In this document: positions 15,598 through 23,179 of the stretch, piece after piece
Position numbering within the stretch: position 1 is the first letter of the stretch
Layout: each line of letters begins with the position of its first letter
Assembly (NCBI GenBank): GCA_946480585.1
Contig: CAMLKQ010000003.1
Location: 1-23,179, forward strand
Direction: 5' to 3'
DNA: 23,179 nt
Source: an uncultured Kangiella sp.
GTDB taxonomy: Bacteria > Pseudomonadota > Gammaproteobacteria > Enterobacterales > DSM-103792
Notes under the pieces: generated by a model
What the model was told of the DNA's origin: nothing
Databases searched by the model: none
The model's input: only the letters and a program-made list of their open reading frames with translations
Made by a program: the position numbers and the translations under genes

Positions 15598-18500
15598 ATG
15601 CGTATTACCGAGCTGTCACTGAAGCGTCCGATCACGACGCTGATGTTCTTCTTCTGTTTTCTCGTGGTCGGCGGGGTATCGACCCGGTTGATCCCGCTCG
15701 AGTACTTTCCGGAAGTGCAGTTCCCGGGCATTTTCATCCAGATCCCCTACCCGAGCTCCACCCCGGAAGAAGTGGAGCGCTTGGTCACCCGACCCGTTGA
15801 AGAAGCGCTGTCAACGCTGTCCGGCATCAAACGCTTCCGTTCGACAACGACCAGCGATGGCGTCCAGATCGGGGTGTTCTTCGGCTGGGATGCCAATGCC
15901 ATTGTCAAAGGCATTGAAGCGCGGGAAAAAATCGACGCCATCCGCGACGATTTGCCAAGCGACTTGCAGCGCCTGTTCGTGTTCACCGGCCGCACCACTG
16001 ACCAGCCAATGCTGGAGATCCGCATTTCCAGCGACAGCCGCGACTTGTCGAAAGCCTATGACTTGCTCGATCGCAAGCTGCGCCGCTCGATCGAATCGGT
16101 GCCGGGTGTCTCGAAAGTCGATCTTGGCGGTGTCGATCCCCTGCAGCTGGAGATCCAACTCGACGCCGGCCGGGTCGCCGCCCACGGCATCAACCTGCCG
16201 GAACTTGCCAGCACGCTGGCGAAATACAACTTCTCGATTTCCGGCGGCCTCATTCACGACGCCGGCCAGCGCCTGCGCGTCAAGCCGGTCGGCGAATGGA
16301 CCAATCTGGACGACATCCGCAACCTGCCAATCAATGCCCGCGGCCTGCGCCTGAGCGACATTGCCACCGTCACCTTCACCCACCCGGAACGCGAGGTCGG
16401 CCGCCACCTCGACCTGCAGGACGCGATTGCCCTGTCGGTCACCCGCGAGAGCGGCGCCAATCTGGTGGAAACCAGCCGGCAGGTGATGGCGCGCATTCAG
16501 CAGCTCGGCAACAGCAGCGAGTTTCGCGGGATTCAGTTGTATGTGATGAACAACCAGGCCGATGGCGTCGTCAACAGCCTGAAAGAGATCGTGCTGTCCG
16601 GTTTGGTCGGCTTTGCATTGTCGGTGTTCGTCTTGTACGCCTTTCTGCGCAACTGGCCGGTGACTATCGCCGTGTCGTTGGCGGTACCGTTCGCGGTGAT
16701 GATGACCTTGGCGTACATGTTCTTTGCCGGGGTCACCATCAACATCCTGTCGATGATGGGCTTGATGCTCTCGATTGGCATGTTGGTCGATAACGCCGTG
16801 GTGGTCAGCGAAAGCATTTTCCGTCACGAGCACCTGCACCCGAATGACAAGAAAGCTGCGGTGCTGGCTGGCGCCAAACACGTCGGCTTGGCCGTGCTGA
16901 CCGGCACGATCACCACCGTGATTGTGTTCCTGCCGAATATCATCGGCGAAAAGATCGACATCACGGTATTCCTGAGCCACGTCGCCACCACCATCACGGT
17001 GTCGATGTTTGCGTCGCTGTTCATTTCACTGACCATCATCCCGCTGATGCTGTACTGGTTGCCGATGCAGAACAAAGCCAAGGACGTGCGCTGGATCAAT
17101 TGGCTGAACAGTCGCTATGTTCGGGCACTGCAATGGACCTTGCGCCACCCGAAATGGTCCGGGGTATTTGCCATTGCCGTGCTGGCATCGGTAGCGGTTC
17201 CGATGGGGATGGTGAAGAAGGACATGTTCGAAGAGAGCGCGCAGGACCGCCTGCGCCTCTACTACCAGATCGACGGCAAATACACCGTCGACCGGGTTGA
17301 AGCGGCCGTGGTGCCGATCGAGAAGTGGCTCCTCGACAACAAGGAACGGTTCGAGATTGACAGTGTGTACAGCTACTTCATCACCGATGAGGCTGGCACC
17401 ACCATCTTGCTGAAGCCGGAGCGCAAAAACGGCATGACCCTGCCTGAGATGCGCGAGCAAATGGAAAAGGAAATGCCGAAGTTTCCGCTCGGCAAAGTCA
17501 CGTTCCAGCGCGAGCGCTTTGGCGGCGGTGAGGATTTGCGGGTGCTGCTGGTCGGTGATTCGACTGAGCGGCTGACTGAACTGTCGCGCGAACTCGCCCA
17601 GATGCTGTCGAATGTCAAAGGCCTGAAGGACGTCCGCTCGGAAGCCAGTCTCGGCGATCAGGAAATTCAAATTCGCATTGATCGCGCCCGGGCCCAGGCA
17701 CTTGGCCTGACGCCGGCCAGTGTCGCCCAAGCCGTTGCGGTCGCGATGCGTGGCCAGCCGCTGCGGACCATGCGCACCGCGCACGGTGAAACCGATGTCC
17801 GTTTGATGTTCAGCCGTGACAACCGACAGCGATTGTCCGATCTGGAAACGCTACCGCTGTTCCGACCCAATGGCGAACGGGTGCCGCTGTCGGCGGTGGC
17901 TGACATCACCTCGTCGCGCGCCAGTCAGCGTATTGTCCGTGAAGAGCGGCTGACCACGATCGGCGTCACCGCTGCCGCCGACGGTATCTCCGGTGAAGAA
18001 GCACGCAAGAAAATTGAACCGTTTCTGGAGAAGCTGCAACTGCCACCGGGCTACCGCGCCAGCTTTGGCGGCGGCTTTGATCGCGAAAACGAAGCCGGTC
18101 GCGTATTCATGATCAACATGCTGCTGGCGTTGATGATGATCTACGTGGTGATGGCAGCGATGTTTGAATCGCTGGTGTTCCCGAGCGCGGTTATCTTCTC
18201 GGTGTTTTATTCGGTGGTCGGGGTGTTCTGGTTCTTTCTGCTGACCGGCACGACATTGTCCATCATGGCCAATATCGGCATCCTGGTGTTGATGGGCGTC
18301 GTGGTGAACAACGGCATTGTGCTCATCGATCACATCAATCAGCTGCGCAAGGAAGGTTTTGATCGCGCCGAAGCCATCCTGAATGCCGGCCGGGAGCGGT
18401 TGCGGCCGATTCTGATGACCACCGCCACGACCGTGCTCGGCTTGATCCCGCTGTGCATCGGCTCGACCACTATTGGCGGCGATGCCGACAGCCCGCCGTA

Positions 18501-18684
18501 TTACCCGATGGCCCGCGCTGTGGTGGGCGGTTTGGTGTTTTCGACCGTGGTCAGTCTGCTGATTCTGCCAACGCTGTATGTCGGCCTCGACAATCTGCGC
18601 ACCTGGGCCAGTCGCGTCTGGCAGGATGCCAAGCAACGAGCCCGCGGCAACAAGGCTACGGTGGCGACGACGGAGCAATCGTGA
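15598..18684 (+). CDS. RND efflux transporter permease subunit, second copy
   Basis: Second AcrB-superfamily permease, 1028 residues, the normal size. It starts MRITELSLKRPITTLMFFFC, shows MLVDNAVVVSESIF in TM4 with Asp398, and VVVNNGIVLIDHINQLRKEGF in the C-terminal half. It is clearly homologous to the preceding permease but divergent throughout, so it is not a recent duplication. It lacks the enlarged TM6-TM7 region. AGGAG at 15586-15590 precedes the ATG by 7 bases, and the gap to the first permease is 13 bases, so both are translated from one message. Adaptor plus two permeases recalls MdtABC, where two permeases form a mixed trimer; that is an analogy, not a demonstrated property. No outer-membrane factor follows. 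Confidence 0.93.
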   Translation: MRITELSLKRPITTLMFFFCFLVVGGVSTRLIPLEYFPEVQFPGIFIQIPYPSSTPEEVERLVTRPVEEALSTLSGIKRFRSTTTSDGVQIGVFFGWDANAIVKGIEAREKIDAIRDDLPSDLQRLFVFTGRTTDQPMLEIRISSDSRDLSKAYDLLDRKLRRSIESVPGVSKVDLGGVDPLQLEIQLDAGRVAAHGINLPELASTLAKYNFSISGGLIHDAGQRLRVKPVGEWTNLDDIRNLPINARGLRLSDIATVTFTHPEREVGRHLDLQDAIALSVTRESGANLVETSRQVMARIQQLGNSSEFRGIQLYVMNNQADGVVNSLKEIVLSGLVGFALSVFVLYAFLRNWPVTIAVSLAVPFAVMMTLAYMFFAGVTINILSMMGLMLSIGMLVDNAVVVSESIFRHEHLHPNDKKAAVLAGAKHVGLAVLTGTITTVIVFLPNIIGEKIDITVFLSHVATTITVSMFASLFISLTIIPLMLYWLPMQNKAKDVRWINWLNSRYVRALQWTLRHPKWSGVFAIAVLASVAVPMGMVKKDMFEESAQDRLRLYYQIDGKYTVDRVEAAVVPIEKWLLDNKERFEIDSVYSYFITDEAGTTILLKPERKNGMTLPEMREQMEKEMPKFPLGKVTFQRERFGGGEDLRVLLVGDSTERLTELSRELAQMLSNVKGLKDVRSEASLGDQEIQIRIDRARAQALGLTPASVAQAVAVAMRGQPLRTMRTAHGETDVRLMFSRDNRQRLSDLETLPLFRPNGERVPLSAVADITSSRASQRIVREERLTTIGVTAAADGISGEEARKKIEPFLEKLQLPPGYRASFGGGFDRENEAGRVFMINMLLALMMIYVVMAAMFESLVFPSAVIFSVFYSVVGVFWFFLLTGTTLSIMANIGILVLMGVVVNNGIVLIDHINQLRKEGFDRAEAILNAGRERLRPILMTTATTVLGLIPLCIGSTTIGGDADSPPYYPMARAVVGGLVFSTVVSLLILPTLYVGLDNLRTWASRVWQDAKQRARGNKATVATTEQS

Positions 18685-18694
18685 TCATCGCCTT

Positions 18695-18755
18695 GTTCAC
18701 GTAGCTGGCCTCTGCGTCGGCTGCGTGAACAGGAGGCTCATACCGCTTCGCGGTA
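18695..18755. other. Two inverted repeats between the efflux operon and the GGDEF-EAL gene
   Basis: GTTCACGTAGC / GCTGCGTGAAC (18695-18705 and 18720-18730) forms an 11-bp stem with one G-U pair, and TACCGC / GCGGTA (18741-18755) forms a 6-bp stem. Both lie in the 103-base gap between convergent genes. Neither is followed by a T-run on either strand, so termination here, if any, would be Rho-dependent or inefficient. Confidence 0.35.
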
Positions 18756-18787
18756 AATGAAGTGGCGACGTCGCGCCGCCCCCGGTG

Positions 18788-20452
18788 TCAGGCCAGCGGC
18801 GCCGGTCGGGCGATGCCGTAACCTTGGGCGTAATCGACGCCGATTTCGCGCAGCTTCGCCAGCACCGCATCGTTCTCGACGAACTCGGCAATGGTTTTCA
18901 TGCCCATGACCTTGCCGACTTCGTTGATGGCGCGAACCATCGCATAATCCATCGCGTTGTTGGCCAGATCCTTGACGAAAACCCCGTCGATTTTCAGGTA
19001 ATCCACCGGCAGGTTGCGCAAGTAGGCGAACGACGACATACCGGCGCCAAAATCATCAAGCGCGAACGCGCAGCCGAGCTGCTTCATCTGCTGGATAAAG
19101 GCGCGCGCGCTTTGCAGGTTGGCAATCGCCGTGGTCTCGGTCACTTCAAAACAGACCCGATCTGGCGCGACACCGGAACGCTGCAACTCTTCCGCGACAA
19201 ACTGGTGGAACTGCGGCTGATTGATGCTGGCGCCGGACAGGTTGATGGCGCAGGTGATCGGTGGCGCACCTTTGCGCTGCTGTTGCGCCATCCAGTCGAA
19301 AGTGCGCCCCACCACCCAACGGTCCAGCATCAGCACCAGATTGAAGCGCTCGGCCGCCGGCAGGAACATGCCCGGTGGCACCAGGCTGCCGTCGACATCG
19401 ATCATCCGGACCAGAACTTCCTGGTGACCGATGCCCTGCCCCGGCAACACCGGCGCAATCCGCTGCGCCCACAGCTGGAACCGATCCTGCTGCAAGGCCT
19501 GAACAATGCGCGACACCCATTGCATTTCGGTGTGGCGCTGGGCGAGCTGCTCATCATCCTCACTGAAGATGCGCAGCTGATTGCCGCCCAGTTCCTTAGC
19601 GTGGTAGCAGGCGGCATCCGCCTGACCCAGCGCCGTCGCCCAGTTCTGACCGGGACCGGTCAATGGCGCGACGCCAATGCTGGCACTCAGCGAAAACGAT
19701 TTGTCGCCCCAGCTGAACGGAAACTCGCTGACCCGCTGGCGCAGCTCTTCCGCCCACAATGCCGCTTCGTCGAGCGAACGTTGCCAGAGCAACGCGGCAA
19801 ATTCATCGCCCCCTATGCGCGCCAACACATCGGCATCACTGACCAGCGAGCGGAACAGTTCGGTCAGCTGGCGCAACAACTCATCGCCGGCGATGTGGCC
19901 GCAAGTGTCGTTGACCACCTTGAACTGATCGAGATCGACGTAACAGAGCGCATGACCACCGCCCTCCTGCTGCGATTGCAATAGCGCATCCTGCAAGCGG
20001 CTTTCGAATTCGGCGCGATTGACCAGGCCAGTCAGCACATCGTGTGAACGTTGGAAATGCACGGTGTCGGCGAGTGAACGGGTCTGGAACAAATCCTTGA
20101 TGGTTAGCAGCCAGCCGCTGCTGCGGCCCCGGTGCAGCCGCACTGCGTGCAGCTCAAACGGAAACTCGTTGCCGTTGCGGCGTTGGATCACGGCGCTGTC
20201 GTTCAGCGAGCGCAGCCAGTCCGGGTCGTCCAGCCGGGTCATCGGCAAGCTCACCGGTTCCCGGCTGTTCTCATCGATGACTACAAGCAGTTCATCGAGC
20301 CGCTCGGTCAGCGGATCATCCTCGGCGTAACCGAGCAGGCGCCGGCAGGCGCGGTTGACCAGCAACAAGCGACCATCGGGCGCGACCAACATGACGGCCT
20401 CGCGCAAGGCCTGCAGCGCTGCGGGGAAAAGTTCGGTAGAGACGTGTTCCAT
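18788..20452 (-). CDS. PAS-GGDEF-EAL cyclic-di-GMP turnover protein
   Basis: A 554-residue soluble protein with a PAS-like sensor (about 10-125), a GGDEF domain (about 130-300) and an EAL domain (about 310-554). The cyclase motif is intact, GGDEF at 214-218, with VDLDQFKVVNDTCGH before it. The RxxD inhibitory site is missing: SDAD (205-208) stands in its place. The phosphodiesterase residues look complete: ExLxR as EVLVR (345-349), Asn404, Glu436, Asp466-Asp467 in DDFGAG, Lys487, Glu523 and Gln543. It could therefore make or degrade cyclic-di-GMP; the net direction is not readable. No transmembrane helix is seen. The ATG at 20452 follows AAGGA; an upstream in-frame ATG at 20551 has no ribosome-binding site. 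It is divergent from the DUF1289 gene. Confidence 0.93.
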   Translation of the reverse strand: MEHVSTELFPAALQALREAVMLVAPDGRLLLVNRACRRLLGYAEDDPLTERLDELLVVIDENSREPVSLPMTRLDDPDWLRSLNDSAVIQRRNGNEFPFELHAVRLHRGRSSGWLLTIKDLFQTRSLADTVHFQRSHDVLTGLVNRAEFESRLQDALLQSQQEGGGHALCYVDLDQFKVVNDTCGHIAGDELLRQLTELFRSLVSDADVLARIGGDEFAALLWQRSLDEAALWAEELRQRVSEFPFSWGDKSFSLSASIGVAPLTGPGQNWATALGQADAACYHAKELGGNQLRIFSEDDEQLAQRHTEMQWVSRIVQALQQDRFQLWAQRIAPVLPGQGIGHQEVLVRMIDVDGSLVPPGMFLPAAERFNLVLMLDRWVVGRTFDWMAQQQRKGAPPITCAINLSGASINQPQFHQFVAEELQRSGVAPDRVCFEVTETTAIANLQSARAFIQQMKQLGCAFALDDFGAGMSSFAYLRNLPVDYLKIDGVFVKDLANNAMDYAMVRAINEVGKVMGMKTIAEFVENDAVLAKLREIGVDYAQGYGIARPAPLA

Positions 20453-20663
20453 GGCGTCCTTCAGCAGGTGTGCACTTCCTTGGCACCACAAACCCCGGCG
20501 GGAACCCGGGCCATTCGCCGCACAAAACTCGACCTTTACAGCATAGACCATATGAAAAGCGTACGGTCAGTCAGTTCCTTACGGGCCTTGAGTGGCGCCA
20601 GAACCGGGCAGCAGGCTACCATAGCGGCCGGTTTTTCCGGCTCGACCCCTGGTTGTTTCGAAC

Positions 20664-20873
20664 GTGAGCATTTCACTCTCCGGCAAGCGCAGCGACACCG
20701 CTTCGCCTTGCATCGGTGTTTGCAGCACCGTATTGGGCGATGAAATCTGCCGAGGCTGCGGGCGCAGCTTTGAAGAAGTGCTGAACTGGCATCAGTTCAG
20801 CGACGAGCAGAAGCGCGCCATCAATCGCCGCTTGGCCGAACGCGCCCAGCGGGCCGATCAGGCGACCGACTGA
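20664..20873 (+). CDS. DUF1289 family small cysteine-rich protein
   Basis: A 69-residue protein with the family signature SPCIGVC...CRGCGRSFEEVLNW. The four cysteines (16, 20, 29, 32) have the C-x3-C and C-x2-C spacing expected for metal binding. The C-terminal part is a charged helix, and family members typically end with a similar Arg/Ala-rich stretch. The start is a GTG without a good ribosome-binding site, but it gives the family's usual length. The gap to asnS is 84 bases, so co-transcription is possible. The function of the family is not established. Confidence 0.85.
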   Translation: MSISLSGKRSDTASPCIGVCSTVLGDEICRGCGRSFEEVLNWHQFSDEQKRAINRRLAERAQRADQATD

Positions 20874-20957
20874 CGCCGGGAAAACCCGCCACTACGCCGC
20901 AGGCATGCTGCCCCGCCGGCGTCCTGGACCCCACACACCGTTACGAGGACTGTTGCA

Positions 20958-22358
20958 ATGATTCGTTTGGCGATCGCCGACGTGCTGAAAGGCAAGGCTG
21001 CCGCCGGCAGCCAGGTTCGCATTCAAGGCTGGGTTCGCACCCGCCGGGATTCGAAAGCCGGCCTTTCCTTCATCAACGTGCATGACGGCTCGGGCTTTCA
21101 CCCGATCCAGGTGGTGGCCGAACAGAATTTGAACAATTACCAGGATGAGATCCTGCGGCTGACCGCCGGCTGCTCGGTCGACATCGTCGGCACCGTGGTG
21201 CCGTCGCCGGCCCAGGGCCAGGCCATCGAGTTGAAAGCCGAACAGATCACCGTGGTTGGCTGGGTCGAAGACCCGGAAACCTACCCGATCAGCCCGAAGC
21301 CGCACAGCTTCGAGTACCTGCGCGAGCAAGGCCACCTGCGCGCCCGCACCAACGTGATCGGCGCGGTGACCCGGGTCCGCAACTGCATCGCCCAGGCCAT
21401 CCACCGCTTCCACCACGAGCAGGGCTTTGTCTGGGTGGCGAGCCCGATCATCACCGCCAGCGACTGCGAAGGCGCTGGCGAGATGTTCCGCGTCTCGACG
21501 CTGGACATGGTCAACTGCCCGCGCACACCGGATGGCAAAATCGATTATTCGCAGGACTTCTTCGGCAAAGAGGCCTTCCTGACCGTGTCCGGCCAGCTCA
21601 ACGCCGAGACTTACGCGATGGCGATGTCCAAGGTCTACACCTTCGGCCCGACCTTCCGCGCCGAAAACTCCAACACCACCCGCCATCTGGCCGAGTTCTG
21701 GATGGTCGAGCCGGAAATCGCCTTTGCCGACCTGGCCGCCGACGCCGACCACGCCGAAGCGATGCTGAAATACATCTGCCGAGCCGTGCTGAACGAGCGC
21801 ATGGATGACATGCACTTCTTCACCGAGCGGATTGAGCCGACCGCCATTTCGCGACTCGAAGCGATTGTCGCCAGCGAGTTCGTCCGCATGGACTACACCG
21901 AAGCGGTCAAGATCCTGAAAGCCAGCGGCGAGAAATTCCAGTTCCCGGTCGAATGGGGCATGGATCTGCAGTCCGAGCACGAACGCTACATCGCCGAGAA
22001 GCACGTCGGCCGGCCGGTGGTCATGATGAACTACCCGAAGGACATCAAGGCCTTCTACATGCGCCTGAACGACGACGGCAAAACCGTCGCCGCGATGGAC
22101 GTGTTGGCACCCGGCATCGGCGAAATCATCGGCGGCTCGCAGCGGGAAGAGCGGCTACATGTGTTCGACGAGCGACTGAAGGAAATGGGCCTGCCGATTG
22201 AAAACTACTGGTGGTACCGTGATCTGCGCCGCTACGGCACCGTGCCGCATGCCGGCTTCGGTCTGGGCCTGGAGCGCTGCGTTGCTTACGTCACCGGCAT
22301 GCAGAACGTCCGCGACGTGATCCCGTTCCCGCGCACGCCGAAAAACGCCGAGTTCTAA
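20958..22358 (+). CDS. asnS: Asparagine--tRNA ligase
   Basis: Class IIb aminoacyl-tRNA synthetase charging tRNA-Asn. The 466-residue product, equal in length to the E. coli enzyme, has an N-terminal OB-fold anticodon-binding domain ([20 protein letters not shown], 20-39). Class II motif 2 is [20 protein letters not shown] (229-248), followed by MVEPE. Motif 3 is GFGLGLER (433-440). The block [20 protein letters not shown], with asparagine-type residues where aspartyl enzymes differ, supports AsnRS rather than AspRS. The ATG is preceded by GAGGA eight bases upstream. A GC-rich hairpin follows the gene. Its presence indicates direct charging of tRNA-Asn. Confidence 0.97.
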   Translation: MIRLAIADVLKGKAAAGSQVRIQGWVRTRRDSKAGLSFINVHDGSGFHPIQVVAEQNLNNYQDEILRLTAGCSVDIVGTVVPSPAQGQAIELKAEQITVVGWVEDPETYPISPKPHSFEYLREQGHLRARTNVIGAVTRVRNCIAQAIHRFHHEQGFVWVASPIITASDCEGAGEMFRVSTLDMVNCPRTPDGKIDYSQDFFGKEAFLTVSGQLNAETYAMAMSKVYTFGPTFRAENSNTTRHLAEFWMVEPEIAFADLAADADHAEAMLKYICRAVLNERMDDMHFFTERIEPTAISRLEAIVASEFVRMDYTEAVKILKASGEKFQFPVEWGMDLQSEHERYIAEKHVGRPVVMMNYPKDIKAFYMRLNDDGKTVAAMDVLAPGIGEIIGGSQREERLHVFDERLKEMGLPIENYWWYRDLRRYGTVPHAGFGLGLERCVAYVTGMQNVRDVIPFPRTPKNAEF

Positions 22359-22381
22359 GTCGAGTTATTGAATGCATTCTC

Positions 22382-22405
22382 AGGCCCGACCGTGGTCGGG
22401 CCTTT
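22382..22405 (+). terminator. Terminator-like hairpin after asnS
   Basis: AGGCCCGAC / GTCGGGCCT with a CGTG loop, a perfect 9-bp stem followed only by TTTG. The short T-run suggests partial termination. It sits 14 bases before the next gene's start codon, so read-through into that gene is likely, and the stem lies next to its AGGAG ribosome-binding site at 22409-22413. Confidence 0.65.
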
Positions 22406-22419
22406 GTCAGGAGTAAAAC

Positions 22420-22605
22420 ATGAGCAAAATCGACCGCGCCTACGTCAGCGACAGCACCCGCTTCCTGCAGGAACTGGAGCAGAAGCCGGAAAACAATCAA
22501 TCGCCGGCCCGTCAGGCCGAAGAAGCCAAGTACAAACGCATCAACACGCTGCGTGATGAAGCCCAGGCGACGCCGGAAACCGGCAAGATCTGGAGCGGCT
22601 TCTGA
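22420..22605 (+). CDS. Small hypothetical protein (61 residues)
   Basis: A 61-residue, charged, probably soluble and largely helical protein beginning MSKIDRAYVSDSTRFLQELE, with a central EEAKYKRINTLRDEA segment and ending GKIWSGF. AGGAG at 22409-22413 precedes the ATG by six bases, supporting real translation. There is no signal peptide or cysteine. The YVS...FLQE...KYKRI..LRD pattern resembles a widespread family of tiny gammaproteobacterial proteins of unknown function (possibly the CBU_0585 family), but I hold that assignment loosely. It lies directly after the asnS hairpin and could be expressed by read-through from asnS. Confidence 0.75.
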   Translation: MSKIDRAYVSDSTRFLQELEQKPENNQSPARQAEEAKYKRINTLRDEAQATPETGKIWSGF

Positions 22606-22743
22606 GTCACGGTCCACGGGGAGCTTGGTACAAGTGCACCAGACCTCCCCAGCCCCGGCGCAAACCGCTACACTTGCCGGCATGACGGCGGGACTTGCCG
22701 GAACTCGCTTGCCAACAACAAGACAGGCAGACAGGAGAACAAT

Positions 22744-23124
22744 ATGAAGTGCCCGAAGTGCAAGGCTCCGATGGACAACGTGGTGTTGGAAGGCGTGCAG
22801 ATCGAACGCTGCAGCGGCTGCAAAGGCCTCTGGTTTGATGCCAACGAAGAAGTGCTGATGAGCAAAATCCAGCACGCTGAAATGCTGGACCTTGGCCTTG
22901 CCAGCCTTGGCAAGGAATTCAACAACGAAGAGCCAATCTTCTGCCCGCGTTGCGGCACCAGCTCGCAACTGCACAAGCTGCAAGACAAGAAGCAGCCGCA
23001 CATCGAACTGGACCGTTGCAACACATGCAACGGCACCTTCTTCGATGCCGGTGAATTCACCGACTTCAAAAAGCACGACGTGCTCGACTTCTTCAAGTCG
23101 CTGGCCCGCAAGGCGCGCGGCTGA
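22744..23124 (+). CDS. Twin TFIIB-type zinc-ribbon protein
   Basis: A 126-residue cytoplasmic protein with two zinc-ribbon modules of the zf-TFIIB type. The first has CPKC at 3-6 and CSGC at 23-26, followed by KGLWFDANE. The second has CPRC at 67-70 and CNTC at 92-95, followed by NGTFFDAGE. The repeated W/F-F-D-A-x-E block after each second cysteine pair is the family mark. The two modules are joined by a helical linker (about 38-62), and the C-terminus is basic. AGGAGA precedes the ATG. Such proteins are common in bacteria and their role is unproven; nucleic acid or protein binding is a guess from the fold. A terminator follows. Confidence 0.88.
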   Translation: MKCPKCKAPMDNVVLEGVQIERCSGCKGLWFDANEEVLMSKIQHAEMLDLGLASLGKEFNNEEPIFCPRCGTSSQLHKLQDKKQPHIELDRCNTCNGTFFDAGEFTDFKKHDVLDFFKSLARKARG

Positions 23125-23140
23125 GACGCAGCGTTTTCAG

Positions 23141-23179
23141 GACAACAAAAAAGCCGGCAATGCCGGCTTTTTTGTTGTC
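23141..23179. terminator. Terminator after the zinc-ribbon gene, running to the window end
   Basis: A 19-base left arm starting GACAACAAAAAAGCCGG and its exact reverse complement on the right, around a single central base, so the physical hairpin is a long stem with a small loop at CAATG. A-rich and T-rich feet make it bidirectional. It may extend past the window. Its CAACAAA / TTTGTTG feet match those at 10196-10231. Confidence 0.88.

Noticed and set aside
18785..19984. Plus-strand frame of 399 codons opposite the GGDEF-EAL gene
   Set aside because: Shadow of a gene with intact catalytic motifs; no recognisable domain or ribosome-binding site.
1..23179. CRISPR arrays, insertion sequences, phage genes, tRNA or rRNA genes
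   Set aside because: I looked for repeat-spacer patterns, transposase-like proteins, terminal repeats and cloverleaf sequences and found none.

Overview
This is a GC-rich chromosomal segment, most likely from a gammaproteobacterium. The main evidence is the divergent gltA / sdhCDA arrangement, a type II citrate synthase, a 466-residue AsnRS and ordinary sigma70-type promoters. I cannot assign a genus. No tRNA, rRNA, insertion sequence, phage gene or CRISPR array is visible. Every base belongs to a recognisable gene or to a short intergenic stretch; the longest, 323 bases, lies between sdhC and gltA.

Layout. (1) Positions 1-2188, minus strand: sdhC-sdhD-sdhA, with sdhA cut by the window edge. 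It is divergent from gltA (2512-3807, plus), and both promoters sit in the shared intergenic region. (2) galE (3893-4867, plus) converges through a bidirectional terminator on a minus-strand pair: an exopolysaccharide priming sugar transferase (6049-7446) and an ExeA-like ATPase (4898-5974). Both belong to the subfamilies that accompany the exosortase A (XrtA)/PEP-CTERM system. (3) Plus strand: an exported histidine phosphatase (about 7529-8119), tryptophan 2,3-dioxygenase (8307-9401), and a small secreted protein with a PEP-CTERM-like VPLP/transmembrane/Arg tail (9612-10169). The last has a sigma54-like element upstream. (4) Minus strand: free methionine-(R)-sulfoxide reductase (10248-10739). 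(5) Plus strand: an RND efflux locus with a lipoprotein adaptor (10962-12029) and two different permeases (12183-15584 and 15598-18684). The first permease carries an extra segment of about 120 residues in its central cytoplasmic region. (6) Minus strand: a PAS-GGDEF-EAL cyclic-di-GMP protein (18788-20452). (7) Plus strand: a DUF1289 protein, asnS, a 61-residue hypothetical protein and a twin zinc-ribbon protein. The window ends inside the terminator of the last gene.

How the parts may work together. SdhCDA and GltA are TCA-cycle enzymes transcribed from one divergent control region, which contains a perfect 10-bp inverted repeat over the gltA -35. GalE, the sugar transferase and the XrtA-type ATPase are consistent with extracellular polysaccharide production, and the PEP-CTERM-like protein 2 kb beyond the sugar transferase is a plausible cargo of the same system. 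The exosortase itself and the remaining XrtA-locus genes are not in the window. The cyclic-di-GMP enzyme could influence the same process, but only general knowledge supports that. The most interesting leads are the split XrtA locus with its cargo and possible sigma54 promoter, the permease insertion, the hairpin between adaptor and permeases, and the gltA operator-like palindrome.
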